Positions 10,523-21,796 of a DNA stretch of 64,000 nucleotides are shown here, one piece after another (position 1 is the stretch's first letter; each line of letters starts with the position of its first letter). The stretch is taken from positions 35,428,891 to 35,492,890 of the forward strand of contig CM055816.1 of the NCBI GenBank assembly GCA_029582265.1, written 5' to 3'. The position numbers and the translations under genes are program-made. Below the pieces are notes generated by a model. The model was not told the origin of the DNA and ran no database searches. It saw nothing but the letters and a program-made list of their open reading frames with translations. This stretch comes from Zoroaster sp. YZ-2022 (Eukaryota > Echinodermata > Asteroidea > Forcipulatida > Zoroasteridae).

Positions 10523-13500
10523 GTTCAGTCAGATGTGCTCATCAAGTGGGGAGAATGGTGTTCATCCTTGCCAAAAAACGAGTTAAGGGTGAGTATTAGA
10601 ATTTGTATTGACTTTGTGGGACCAGACTTTTGAGACATTAGTGACATGCCATTTTTGGTTTAATTTTGAGCATGCTCACAACCGCTTATAGGCAAAGAAT
10701 ACAATGAAAAAGGACCGCTATGCATCCAGTATCTCAAAAGTCTCTGTTATACCCAAGCCCCAATTTACCCCTGTCAAAGAGACACTTAGAATTTATTATT
10801 ACCACTTTGTAAAGACATTTTGTCCAGAAAGTCTTCTGTGACTGCTGTCTTCTGTGACTGCTGTCTTTTACTCATGTTATGTACACCTATTAATATCAGT
10901 GCTGGAGGTCTAGAACTAGAGCAAGGTCTTTTTCTCGAGACTAGTCATGCATGGTCATCAGAAAATCCGGAGTGACTCTGTTAAGTCTATTAAAAAAAGA
11001 TAAATCATCACAAAGTGATCGTCGGCCATTGTTTGTGATCAACCATGTGGAGTGTTGTGGAACTTAAGTTGAACTTTATCAATCAATCAATCAATTTATT
11101 GGAGTTACACTTTCAAATCAGTGGCACACGTCAAAGACGGTGCATCCTTAAACATAGTACACACAACCTTCTTAATCAGGAAACCACGAGTTCAAACTAA
11201 GGTACCAACTTATAAACAGAAGGTAACACGATCTTTAGTGCATGATTCAGCTCAGAGGGGGAGTTTATGGATTGAGGTATTTCAGTCGCTGGGTTGTTTT
11301 CTCTGACCGCAGCATACCAGCAGTGGAGCACCAACGTTAGAACAATATTTGTACGCTTAATATAACGTACCAAAATGACCATTGTGCAACAGGTTTTTGC
11401 TACAACTGGCTTAACATAAAATTGCTCATTTTTAGGTATATTTTACGGGCATGATAGGGATAGGGATGGGGATGTATTGTACATGCTTTTAATCAAGGAG
11501 TCACAGCAGGGTTATCTCCATAACAGTTATATAAGCTACCGTATCCACCCGATATGCATGGATTTTTGGCCAATCACATTTTTTGACATCTGATATGCTT
11601 CATTTTAGGAATAGTTTTATCGTTCTTAGCGAAAACGGCCTGGTCATTGTCACATTTTTAGCTGTCTGATTGGGGAAATATCGAGCAAACTAACATCCCT
11701 TTCTGTATAAACTGACGCTTAGTTTTCATGGACATGGACGTTCATGGACATGAACGTATCTGTACGTTTAATTTGTGCTCGTCTTCTTCCATATTAGCAC
11801 TTTGGGGAAGAGCGTGTCAAATGTGCCGACACAAAATTGGCATTGTACATATGACGAGAAGTGTTCGTTTAGTAGGGTTGGGGCCTAGTACAGTTTCTAT
11901 TACAACTTTTTCTATTAAAGCAAACACATTTTAGTGAGCCTAGATGCCGATGTTTTTCATACACTTCCTTTAACTTAAAGAATGAGTGAAGTCAGTCAGG
12001 GAGTTTAACATTTCAAAAATGAAACCCCCTTCCCTATAGTACAAAATATATATTTATACAATTATAATTTACTTGTCTACATTGTAAACTTACAAGTGAA
12101 TTATCATAACTCAATAAAATGCGTTCACCACACATACAATGCAGGGGAACTCCTGGCAAATTTGGTTTATCTGAGGTTCACTGGAGTTGCCAAATTTTAG
12201 ACATTCAGTTTAAATGTTAAATGTGAGGATTTCTAGCTGGTAAATATCACTGTTGAAGTGGAAAAAAGAATGCAAGAAGAAATAACAATACTGTCTGACA
12301 TTTCTACAAACTTAGGAATCTCCTAAAATGCACAAGAATGCACAACATGCCCAACAAAGGCGCTGTGTCCATTTTTTACCTTTAAAGGTGCTGTCTCATC
12401 ATGTCAGTGCAGGCTACCAAAACAGGACATGGAACTCTAACCTCTGGTTGAACCCACTGAAATAAAACTGCAATCAATGCAGCTGCATATGTCACGAAAA
12501 CCAATACAATGTATTTAGGCTCATGAAATACGCAGCTCGATTGACAGCGCGTGCACGTTAATGTTTCTTATTGTTTAATGAGGTATTGGACTATAAGGTC
12601 TTGGTCTCAGTCTCGGACTTTAACGTCTTGACTCCAACACTGTGTCATGTACACCATTTCTTTCATATGCATTTTCAAAATAAATAGCATTGAATTACCA
12701 TGGTATACAGTGCAATCTGAATGATTTGTTCATCAGGTCCATTTGGAAGCTGATCCAGTGATGATGACAGTGACTATGAAACTTCCAAGAAAGCAAGTGA
12801 AAGGTGAGAATGAAATGTTTACTGTAATGGATATAAATTGAATTTCGACTGATGTACTTCTAGGGCTGAGCAGCATTAGGTTTATCATATACACATACAA
12901 TCAAAAAGTTTAACAATTAAAACACTGTCTCTTCAAAACTGGTTATTTACCTTGTAGACCACTTCTGTGGGGGGTTGAAAACTTTAGATTTCTCATCAAA
13001 CTAATGATTTAATTGCAGGTCCATCTAGAAGAAATGTGTGCTCATCAGATGATGATGACGACGATGAAGACCCACCTCCGACCAAACGAGTGAAAGGTGA
13101 GTAGAAAATAAAAATTTTGGTTATATTGAATATGAAGTGAATAAACTCTTAATTGTAATTTTTTATTGTAAAAAATAAGACGTATGCCTTGTCGGATTTG
13201 TCTACAACACTGCAAACACCTTTGGAATAAAACTGACCCCAGAATAATTACTGAACTCATTATATTCAGCACATTTTTTTCCTAGGTAAGTGGACAATTC
13301 ATTGATAGGACATGCTACAAACATACATTTAGTTCTTCAGCAATCATGCCACATAGTTTGAGAATATCTCTAGAACTTAAAGACAGGGTACAGCATTGGT
13401 AATTAAGAAAAAACAAATGATCAAATTTAAACATAAAACCTACTTGGTGTAAACCTGATGATGGTATCAATCTCCCCTAGAAATTATGTCGTTGACGGTG

Positions 13501-14607
13501 CTTTCATTTTAAAGAAATTTGGTGATTATTGCTCCAAAATCTACGGAACTACAATGCTTTTTAGTCCAAGCTTTTTTGTCCAAATCTATAAATTATTCTT
13601 AAATGGGGTCCAGAATAACATATTCCATTTTGTAAAACATAAAACAACCCTTGTATTTCTTGTGAATAAGTGCATGATGGTGCTAATGTAAACTCGGCAC
13701 ATCGATATTTCAATGGCGACAATCGCCATGAAGTTTACGAAACTGATTTTTTTTTATACATCTCTCATAACTCCAATGACGAATTGAGCTGAAATTTTCA
13801 CAGGTTGGTTGTGTGATGTATTTTCGGATACAATAAATAAGCACAATCGCAGTGACTATTTACCAATTTTGTACCTTACCTTTAATGCATTTTCAGAAAT
13901 TCACTGTCACTTTTATGCACTCCCCCCCCCCCCCAAAAAAAGGTCGAACATACACTGTGTGGAAACCTTCCGAGACATGGACTGTCCGAAAAGCCTTTGC
14001 ATCCTTCATCAATGACACATCATCCAAAGGGACAAAGGGATCACTGCCAGGTGAGATCTGTTCTGTCAGAGTGAGTTCTTATTTATATTGAACATTTGGA
14101 CAAGTTTCTTTTCTCATTGTGATGTCTATGTAAGTTGCAATATTTCCTCCTTGGTGATGTTATTACAACCAGGCATGAAACTTTTCAGCTGATCAGCTGA
14201 TTTCCTCTTTTTTCTTTAATAATAGTGCTATAGAAAACTGAAAAACACTGTACAAAGTTTTGTGTGCTCGGCCATTTCCTCTTTATTTGCGATTACAAAG
14301 TTGCACGTCTGTACAACATTTTTTATTAATCAGCCTACAAAACAAACTAATGAGTCAAGTTGTTGGAAATGGGCCAAAAAACACTCCTAGTCTGACTGAA
14401 AGCCACTTCCAAGTACATCTGAATATTATAATGATTTCTCCACTTTTTTGGGTCTTTTACCATCCAGGCAAGCGTGAAGTTCAAGCTTTCCTTCAAACGA
14501 ATTATGATGTTCTTCCTGATGCCAGAGAGGATGCAAGGGTTCAGCTCATTAGACAAAAGCTTTTAATGAAAGAACAAAGCAAAGAAAGAAACTTTTGGCT
14601 AAATTAA
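10523..14607 (+). CDS. Multi-exon gene, acidic/NLS exon repeats plus C-terminal LPGK-type domain (5 exons seen)
   Basis: Exons flanked by AG and GT: 10523-10588, 12737-12803, 13019-13096, 13943-14050 and 14468-14607 (TAA). All junctions from 13019 on are phase 1 (Gly codons split G|GT or G|GC). The first three exons are related: each can end in a basic K/R-x-V-K-G motif, and the third is SSDDDDDDEDPPPTKRVKG, an acidic run then an NLS-like cluster. The last two exons join to give WKPSETWTVRKAFASFI ... KGSLPGKREVQAFL. I recognise this as the small C-terminal domain (W-x2-E..AV..F...PGK.E...) of uncharacterised fish and invertebrate nuclear proteins, but cannot name it. Exon 12737-12803 needs a frame change to be read through. 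Upstream exons are not identified. A nuclear DNA-associated role is inference. Confidence 0.5.
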
Positions 14608-15740
14608 GTTGCATCTAAAATATCTCACAGAGCTTTGGGTTGATTCTACTAATGAGTAGAGCCTTAAGGAGTAGATGTGATATTTCCCAGAAAGGGTACT
14701 TGAGTACCCTCTGGAGTTGTCTTTGTCGTTTTAACGTCCCTGTCATTTACTCGAACTAACTCGAACAACAATGTGACTCTGGTCAAGATTTATTAATGTG
14801 TATTGCAATTAATTCAATTCAACTGAATTTATTCAATTCAATTCAATTTAATCTCGGCTTCCAAATATGAAACAGCATGGAGTTGAACTCAAGCTTGAGT
14901 GGTCCCACACACCGTAGGGTTTGAATGGTCGTGTATTGTGAAAATGCAGACATTTTAAAACTGAAGACCAAAGGGAATTTTGTGTGAGACCTCATCCATG
15001 TCAACTCAAACTGACTCGTGCAACAATGTGACTTGGGTCGAGTCATGAAATTTATTAATATCTTTTTGAATGCTTGTTGGCAGTTATGGATTAAATGGAT
15101 TAAATTTGAAATAGCACGGGGTTGATGTGGAGCATGAGTGGTTCCCACACACACCCTAGGGTTTGAATGCTCATCTGTCTTCTTAATACCGAAGACCAAA
15201 TGAATTTACAGTACAGTACAGTTTAGGTCCTCATTTTGAAGCTTTAGGCTTCAAATGAGTCAGGACTCCTAGGAGCCTGGTGAAACCAGTCTTTGACTGT
15301 GTTTCTCTTTTAATAAATCCCTGCGACGCGCCATGACACTTATACAAACAGCGCGGTTGTATCGCGCTTTATTTTACAGTAGGTGTGAAAGGGCGCTATA
15401 ACTTCTGTTGCGTTGAACACTACCAACTGCCAATGGTTTTAACAGATGCCTAGAGGTCCTCTAGACCCTAGACAACAATTTGAAGCAAAAATAAATGTAA
15501 GGGCCCTTTAGGTTGATGTTTATTTTAGTTCTGATAACGCTTTTCCTCTACCCCAATTCGACATAAAATATACCCTATTATGTGTACCCATAGCAGTTAT
15601 AGGAATAAACATCTCTCATCCTCTGGCTGATGGGTCCAGCATGTCTAGAATAATGTCCTGGCACACCATAGTGGATAACTGATAGCTTTTGATAAGCCGC
15701 TCAGAGCCGAAGTCAATGGCCTTGTGTTGACAGATGGGAT
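14608..15740. other. Intergenic, with a diverged direct duplication
   Basis: Two related blocks, about 14750-14980 and 15000-15210, share CAACAATGTGACT, ATTTATTAAT, GAGTGGTCCCACACAC-like and TAGGGTTTGAATG words in the same order. They form an old tandem duplication of roughly 240 bp. A hairpin (TCATTTTGAAGC...GCTTCAAATGA) lies near 15230. No gene seen. Confidence 0.5.
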
Positions 15741-15803
15741 TAGGATTTGTACACGGTCCTATGGGACCATGCAGGATTTGTACACGGTCCTATGGGACCA
15801 TGC
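15740..15803 (+). repeat. Two direct copies of a 31-bp motif
   Basis: AGGATTTGTACACGG...GGGACCATGC occurs twice in tandem. Confidence 0.7.
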
Positions 15804-15956
15804 GTTTTGCAGTAAGATTTTTTGGGTCACGGGTTCAAAGCAGGCTAATGGGAATTAACCATGCTATTTGGATATACCTCAACAGTGAACTTACGGAATT
15901 TGAGAAATTTGGGGTGAGCATGAACGGAGTAATTAAATTTTGTTTACAAACCTACT

Positions 15957-18075
15957 TACAAAAACAGCGCGATGGCACTTTGCAGGGTTTTAATCTGCTC
16001 AATAGAAATATCACCCAGAAGTCTTGAGATACCTATCCAGGTATCTCGATAGTATGGGACTCTAGGAATAAAAAATAAACTAAGCTTGGTCAAATTTGTA
16101 TTTTCCCTATGACAAGTATGAGCTATGTATTTCAGATAATGTGAGTTAATATAATTCCGAAGTGGTTGACATTTTGTTATGCGCTCTAGATCTATATGAG
16201 CAAAGTAAAGAGCATGATTAACTTCACCTTCTACAAGTAAAGGTTTCCTACGGAAACAATCTTTAATCATTCGCCTTAGGAAACCATACCAACTACTTTC
16301 AATCCTTTTTATTTCTTTCTCACTAGGCCTCCAGCATTAGGTAGCATATGTTAGTCTAGGACGAACACATGCTTCCAGGATTTTAGTCCGAATGGACATA
16401 CGTACTTCCCTGTCACAAAGAACCCCCTTAAGTTCATAAAATTTAGCTGTAGCCTTTGCAATTCTTAGGTCAGTGGAATTTCTACCATCATTGAAGATGG
16501 TGTGGCCAAGATAGCAAAATTCAGACACATTTCCAAGTTCAGTACCATCAATGACAATATTTATGTCACTCGTAGATGTATTAAATTGCATCACTTTAGT
16601 TTTTTTGAAAGAAATTGTTAATCCAAAACGTTTACAAGTTGTGTTCATTATATTCATAATTCCTTGTGCTTCAGCAATGCTTATACAAAATAAAACCACA
16701 TCATCGGCATACAAGAGCCACCTTATTATTTCAATACCATTCATTTTCTTGGTTTTTCTTTGTTCCCGGTTAGTGCATTCGCTAGAAATACGGTAATCGA
16801 ACGAGACACCCCATCCACCTGGATACTTTCTGTCAATAGCCTCTGCACACACTTTCAAGACAAAATCAAAATAGAAGTTAAACGTGTTGGACTTTCTAGG
16901 CCTCCTTGTCGACAACCAGATAAAATATCAAATTTTACTTTAGTCCCAGAAATACATGCAGTTGTACCATCATATAATTTTCTGAGAATGTAGATAAGGA
17001 GTTTGGCACCAGTGCGTAGTTCTAAAACCCGAAACAAAAAATCTCTAGGGATATAATCATATGCCGCTGTTAAGTCAACAAAGACCAAAACAAGAGGTCC
17101 ATCATGCTTTTGTATAACATTCTTGCTGACAAAGATTGCATCCACAGTTGACCGACCTTTTCTAAAACCAAACTGAAATTCAGAAATATTCAGCTCATAG
17201 GTTTCCTGTAACCTATTTAACATTATACGAGGAACTATTTTACTAAGATTTGAACCAATAGACAATGCCCGGTAGTTTTCTGCTAGAGACTTCAAACCCT
17301 TTTTGTAGAGACAAACTACCTTCATAGCAAGCCAAGATTCTGGGACAGCCACTAGAGACCAGACAAGAGAAGTCAGCCTAGTTAAATACACAAGAAGATT
17401 CTTACTACAATGGTACTTCAGCCATTCACAGTGAAGATTATCTGTACCAGCAGATTTGTTATTCTTAAATGTTTTAACTACTTCAGCAATTTCATCAAGG
17501 TTAGGTGGATCTTCATTCACTTCAACCTGTGTATCCAACAAGTAATCATAACTATTTGGATGTTCTAACTCAGGTGGTACGTCAATAACCTTTTCAGAAA
17601 AATGCTCTTTGAAATGCTTTATTAACTTTTCATTTGAAATGGTAATTTTTGAGGTGGTAGAGTGCATAGATTTGGTTTTAGCAAGTTGAAATTCTTTTTC
17701 AACTTGTCTTGCCTCTGCTGCAGTATTTATAGCAACGGCTTTTTCATGAAAATATTGATCTTTTAAAGTTTTTCTCTTCTTACGAATTTGCTTTTGAAGA
17801 GCCCTATTTTTTGGATTTGTATGCAGCTTGCTCATTAGATTTTGTAATTCTTGATCTTGCCAGGGTTCAGAAGATTTATCAGGGATGATTTTTGGGCAAA
17901 CAGCTTCTAGCGAATCTTGTATCGCTATCGTAATATCATCTGCTATCTGTTCCAAGTCATTTGGAATATCTTCTAACCCGAGTTTTGAGTCTAGATGATC
18001 TGAATAGAGTTTAGCAGCATCTTTGATGTGAGTACCCCTTCCTATTTTACACACTTTCCTGACTAAATGGGCCAT
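15957..18075 (-). mobile_element. Non-LTR retrotransposon reverse transcriptase, RTE-like, broken
   Basis: Read on the minus strand, an ATG at 18075 opens a 406-codon frame with a charged linker and then RT motifs: ENYRALSIGSNLSKI, FQFGFRKGRSTVDAI, LVFVDLTAAYDYIPR and SGCRQGGLESP. The frame shifts near 16900 and continues through WLLYADDVVLFC (the catalytic YADD), FGLTISFKKTKVMQF and FCYLGHTIFNDG. A CAA-to-TAA type stop falls at 16337, and the rest runs to about 15957 (GFLRRMIKDC...). The motif wording fits the RTE/BovB-like group best, which is inference. No AP-endonuclease domain is found upstream, so the copy is 5' truncated. It has at least one frameshift and one nonsense codon and is inactive. 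Confidence 0.8.
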
Positions 18076-18369
18076 CGTTTCGGCTTGTAAGCAATTGCTC
18101 TGAATACCAAATGTGCTGTTAAAGTTTTAAGGTGTGGGGATCTAGGGAGTTCAAATCCAAACGGGCTTTCGAAACGAGTATTTAGAAAATTCGAAGAATT
18201 TCCGCGTGCTGATACCTCTGCAGTGAAATATTCTTGCAGTGCCGACTAGGTTGGTAGCAATACATGTACAGTACATAGTTTCAGGGTTTTGCAAAAAGTG
18301 CTCTTCTCCCCGTGGTTGCCTAATGGTGGCTCTGATAATTATGTGTACAATGGTCACCTCAAAATAGGA

Positions 18370-18902
18370 GTGTCGTGGCCGAGCGGTCTAGCGCACCGAA
18401 CTCAAGTTCTGGTGTTGCCAGCAGCAGGGTGTGGGTTCGAGCCCCGGTCGTGACACTTGTGTCCTTGAGCAAGGTACTTAACCATAATTGCTTCGTCCTT
18501 CGGATGGGACGTAAAGCCGTAGGTCCCGTGTGTTGTATAATGCATGTAAAGTGGATTGTCGTGCGGTCTAGCGCACTGAACTCAAGTTCTGGTGTTGCCA
18601 GCAGCAGAGTGTGGGTTCGAGCCCCGGCCGTGACACTTGTGTCCTTGAGCAAGACACTTAACCATAATTGCTTCTCTCCACCCAGGGGTTAAATGGGTAC
18701 CTGTGAAGGCAGAGATGGTTTGCTCTATATGCGCTAGAAATGGCAGCAATTGAGCTGTATACACCCCAGGGAGCTGAGATGGTTTCAGGAATGATTTATG
18801 AGCCTTATGAGCCTTATGAGCAGGGATAATAATATAATGCGCCTTGAGCGCCACTTAGTTGGTGGATACGTGCGCTATATAAATCTATACATCATTATTA
18901 TT
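18370..18902 (+). mobile_element. tRNA-derived SINE, partial dimer
   Basis: A tRNA-like head with box A (GTGGCCGAGCGGTC) and box B (GGTTCGAGCCCC) starts at 18370. A second head (GTGCGGTCTAGCGC ... GGTTCGAGCCCC) starts near 18556 and continues into a full body ending GCGCTATATAAAT and an ATTATTATTATT tail. The first unit stops after the CTTCGGATGGGACGTAAAGCC segment. The second box A is damaged (GGCCGA missing). This head and body combination is common in marine invertebrate SINEs. It is Pol III transcribed and mobilised by a LINE in trans. Confidence 0.85.
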
Positions 18903-18944
18903 ATGTCAAGTATATACGGTCAACCCAATGAAATAATTTCTATA

Positions 18945-19405
18945 ACTTTTTATATGGTCGTCTTAAGGGGATAATTTCTATGTTGTATGTGGTCGTCTTA
19001 TAGGGGTTAATTCTACCACTGCACATGCGGTCGTCTTATAGGGGTTAATTCTACCACTGCATATGTGGTCGTCTTATAGGGGTACTTTGTTTAATACATG
19101 TGGTCGTCTTATAGGGGTGAATTCTACCACTGCGTATGTGGTCGTCTTACAGGGGTTAATTCTACCACTCTGCATATGTGGTTGCCATATGGGGGTTAAT
19201 TCTACCACTCTGCATATGTGGTCGCCATATGGGGTACTTTGTTTAATATATGTGGTCGTCTTATAGGGGTTAATTCTACCACTCTGCACATGTGGTCGTC
19301 TTATAGGGGTACTTTGTTTAATATATGTGGTCGTCTTATAGGGGTTAATTCTACCACTCTGCATATGTGGTCGTCTTATAGGGTGTTAATTCTACCACTC
19401 TGCAT
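18945..19405 (+). repeat. Minisatellite, about 38-40 bp unit, 11-12 copies
   Basis: The unit is ATGTGGTCGTCTTATAGGGG followed by TTAATTCTACCACTCTGC. Some units carry the alternative half TACTTTGTTTAATAT in place of the second part, and these recur at intervals (19082, 19235, 19308). The open frames on both strands here are by-products of the repeat. Confidence 0.9.
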
Positions 19406-20659
19406 AATTATGTCAGTGTGCGCGTGATCACGTGACATGTGCGTCCCTTTCCTATGTAAATTAAACACGCTCAGAAGGGCGTATAAGTAGGTCATCTCAT
19501 TTTTTAGGTTTCACGAAGAGACACATATCTTTGACTAATTACTATGGCAATTAGCCAATATTTTAAAAGAAATTAGTTAGTCAATGGAGAGGTTAAACTT
19601 TTACAGAATCATGTAAGGGGTTTTAAACTGCAAACCGTGGCTTTAGTATTGCAGATTTGCAGTTTTAAGCTAAGCACAGTGTAAAATGTAAATCTCAATC
19701 ACGCCATTTGAGATATGTGGCTCTTCGTGAAAACGGTGACGATATGTCTGGATTTCATGTTTTCACGTAAAGAATGCTATAAGCAGATTGCTTGTGGTTC
19801 AATGTCTTTCCAAAGGAAAGATTTAGACATTCTGTAAGCTAAGCCTCGCTCTAAGTGTTGCAGTTCTGTTTAAAATCAGTTGAGTGATCAAGATGGTTTT
19901 ACTTTATTGAAGACAAAATGGGATCTATACCCATACATCTGGACTGTTCAATTGGTCATATGTGTAATAATTCATGAGATTTATAATTGATTCCAACTAT
20001 GCATATCGCAGGTGATGCTATTTTATAATCAAAGTATAGATTCTGATTTCAGAGGATAAAGTGTGCTTTGAAATTTTCTTGATAGGTGTCCTAACTTCAG
20101 GACTTCTGTATGCTTCGAATTAAAATTTGTGTGCACTTTTTGGAAAACAACCATTCGTGGGCGCATGGTTCCAAAGCAGGGAAGTTGTGGCGGTATGGAC
20201 ATTTCATGTAGTCATTTTAAGTTATATTAATTCCTTTAAACTCATTTGCCTGTATCGCTCCGCCGCAGTACGCATTAAGTTGTGCTCATATGACTAGGCC
20301 TATGGGAAGTAGTCCCAGTTTTCATTTAACTTGGAGTAATACATTTTTATTTAAACTGTATTAATTATCCTACTTGCCTAAATTAGATCAATTAGTAAAA
20401 TTAGTGGATAATATCCGGCTGTCAATTTGTGTAGAATTGTATATCAAATTAAATAGTGACTGCGGATTAATTCTGTTAGAAGCGCTTTGCCCGTGGCCTA
20501 CGTGACCAAACTCTCTCTCTCTTTTAGCTGGGTTGAGAAGTGTCATTGTTGTGACAAACTTTCTGTGAGTAAAATCCCATTTTATTGCAGAATTATCAAC
20601 TGCTTCCAACAGAAATCGCAATATATCATTTTGTTAGTGTTTATAGAACATTGTTTTTT
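19406..20659. other. No gene seen
   Basis: Unique-looking AT-rich sequence. ATCACGTGAC (E-box palindrome) lies at 19427. No coding frame with recognisable content. Confidence 0.4.
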
Positions 20660-20822
20660 ATGGCGTACATTCTTGACATTTAATCCAAAACAGAGATATC
20701 TCTATTATTAATAGAGATATCTCTATTGTTAACAATAGAGATATCTCTATTAACAATAGAGATATCTCTATTAATAATAGAGATATCTCTGTTTTGGATT
20801 AAATGTCAAGAATGTACGCCAT
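20660..20822. repeat. Near-perfect 163-bp palindrome
   Basis: Starts ATGGCGTACATTCTTGACAT and ends with the reverse complement. The centre is built from repeated AATAGAGATATCTCTATT palindromes alternating with TTAA and TTAAC. The right arm is also the start of the LINE fragment that follows, so the left arm is an inverted copy of LINE sequence. Confidence 0.9.
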
Positions 20823-21480
20823 ACAAAAATATATGTGACATAAGGCAATATGTTACCCTTCTTGGGGAAAATTTTCCAATTATTGGTATCTCTGAGTCTT
20901 GGCTTACAGACATTAACGATCCTCTTATTAAGATTCCAGGTTATGTAACTGAAGGTTTTTGCCGCCCAAACAAACGTGGTGGTGGCGTAGCACTCTATAT
21001 CAAAGAAGAGTATGCTTACAAAATACGAGATGATTTATGTGTCAATACTTGAGTTTGAATCGTGTTTCATTGAAATTGAGAATACCAATACAAGTAATAT
21101 TATAGTTGGAATTATTTACAGACCACCGTATGGATCATGAATAACTTTTACAGAAAAGTTTAATGAAACACTAGGATTCGCAGGAAACAAACCCTGTTAC
21201 GTAATGGGTGACTTTAACATAAACTTACTGAACTCTGAGATAGACATCAATGTGCAACATTTTATTGACACGTTGTCTTCTCATTCCTTCTATCCCCTTA
21301 TTAACAAACCTACACGAATTACCAGTAATAGTGCAACTCTGATTGACAATATATTCACCAATGATTTTTCCAGTCATAAAACAGGTATTTTAATCACATA
21401 TATTAGTGACCATCTTCCTGTATTCATGGTTACAGATAAATGTAAAGCACGAGATCCAAAAGCACTGAATTATGTGGTGC
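20790..21480 (+). mobile_element. LINE fragment: AP-like endonuclease domain (CR1/Jockey type)
   Basis: Coding remnants in order: CQECTPYKNICDIRQ, IIGISESWLTDI, RGGGVALYIKEEY, then a frameshift near 21050, IIYRPPYGS, a stop, VMGDFNINLLNSE, TRITSNSATLIDNIFTN and YISDHLPVFMVT. These are the standard blocks of the endonuclease of CR1/Jockey-group LINEs, including the catalytic GDFN and SDH motifs. It is cut off before the reverse transcriptase. A related LINE with the matching RT lies at 44.0-48.5 kb, but the two are not contiguous. Dead fragment. Confidence 0.85.
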
Positions 21481-21483
21481 AGT

Positions 21484-21570
21484 TGGTACCCACGCGCTGT
21501 GAACAAGGGGCTCGATTTCGACATTCTTGATGAAATTACTGAAACCTTTTTTTTGCTTTTTCCCAACAAT
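21484..21570 (+). repeat. Dispersed repeat, copy 1
   Basis: TACCCACGCGCTGTGAACAA...GGGGCTCGATTTC, ACATTCTTGATGAAA. It is related to 26918-27010 (TACCCGCGCACTGTGAGCGA...). Family unknown. Confidence 0.6.
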
Positions 21571-21681
21571 GGTAATTCAAAACAAAATTATAATCTGATA
21601 TTCCAACTGGTTTAAAGGTTGCATTTAACTATGTAATAATAAAAAGAAATTGAAAGATCTTTGTTGTCCAATATCCCTCAG

Positions 21682-21796
21682 ACATCCACAGTGGGAAACA
21701 CAAGTATTAATCTTGCAGAGAACCAGGATGTATCAGAAGTTGACAATGGAGATGATGGTGGGCACTATTTGACTGAGCTCAGCCCTGATGGCTCGG
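21682..21796 (+). CDS. Exon: acidic repeat copy 1
   Basis: Encodes ENQDVSEVDNGDDGGHYLTE then LSPDGSG, between CTCAG and GTAAGT. First of three related exons. Confidence 0.6.

Noticed and set aside
15734..16027. 97-codon plus-strand frame
   Set aside because: Built from a 31-bp direct repeat and the antisense of the RTE-like 3' end.
18370..18460. A tRNA gene
   Set aside because: Box A and box B are present but the acceptor and anticodon arms do not close, and the sequence continues into a SINE body; it is a SINE head.
18359..18692. Open frames of about 100 codons on both strands
   Set aside because: They lie wholly inside the SINE heads and translate the repeated tRNA-like sequence.
19063..19427. 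Repetitive proteins on both strands
   Set aside because: The minisatellite unit length keeps several frames open by chance.
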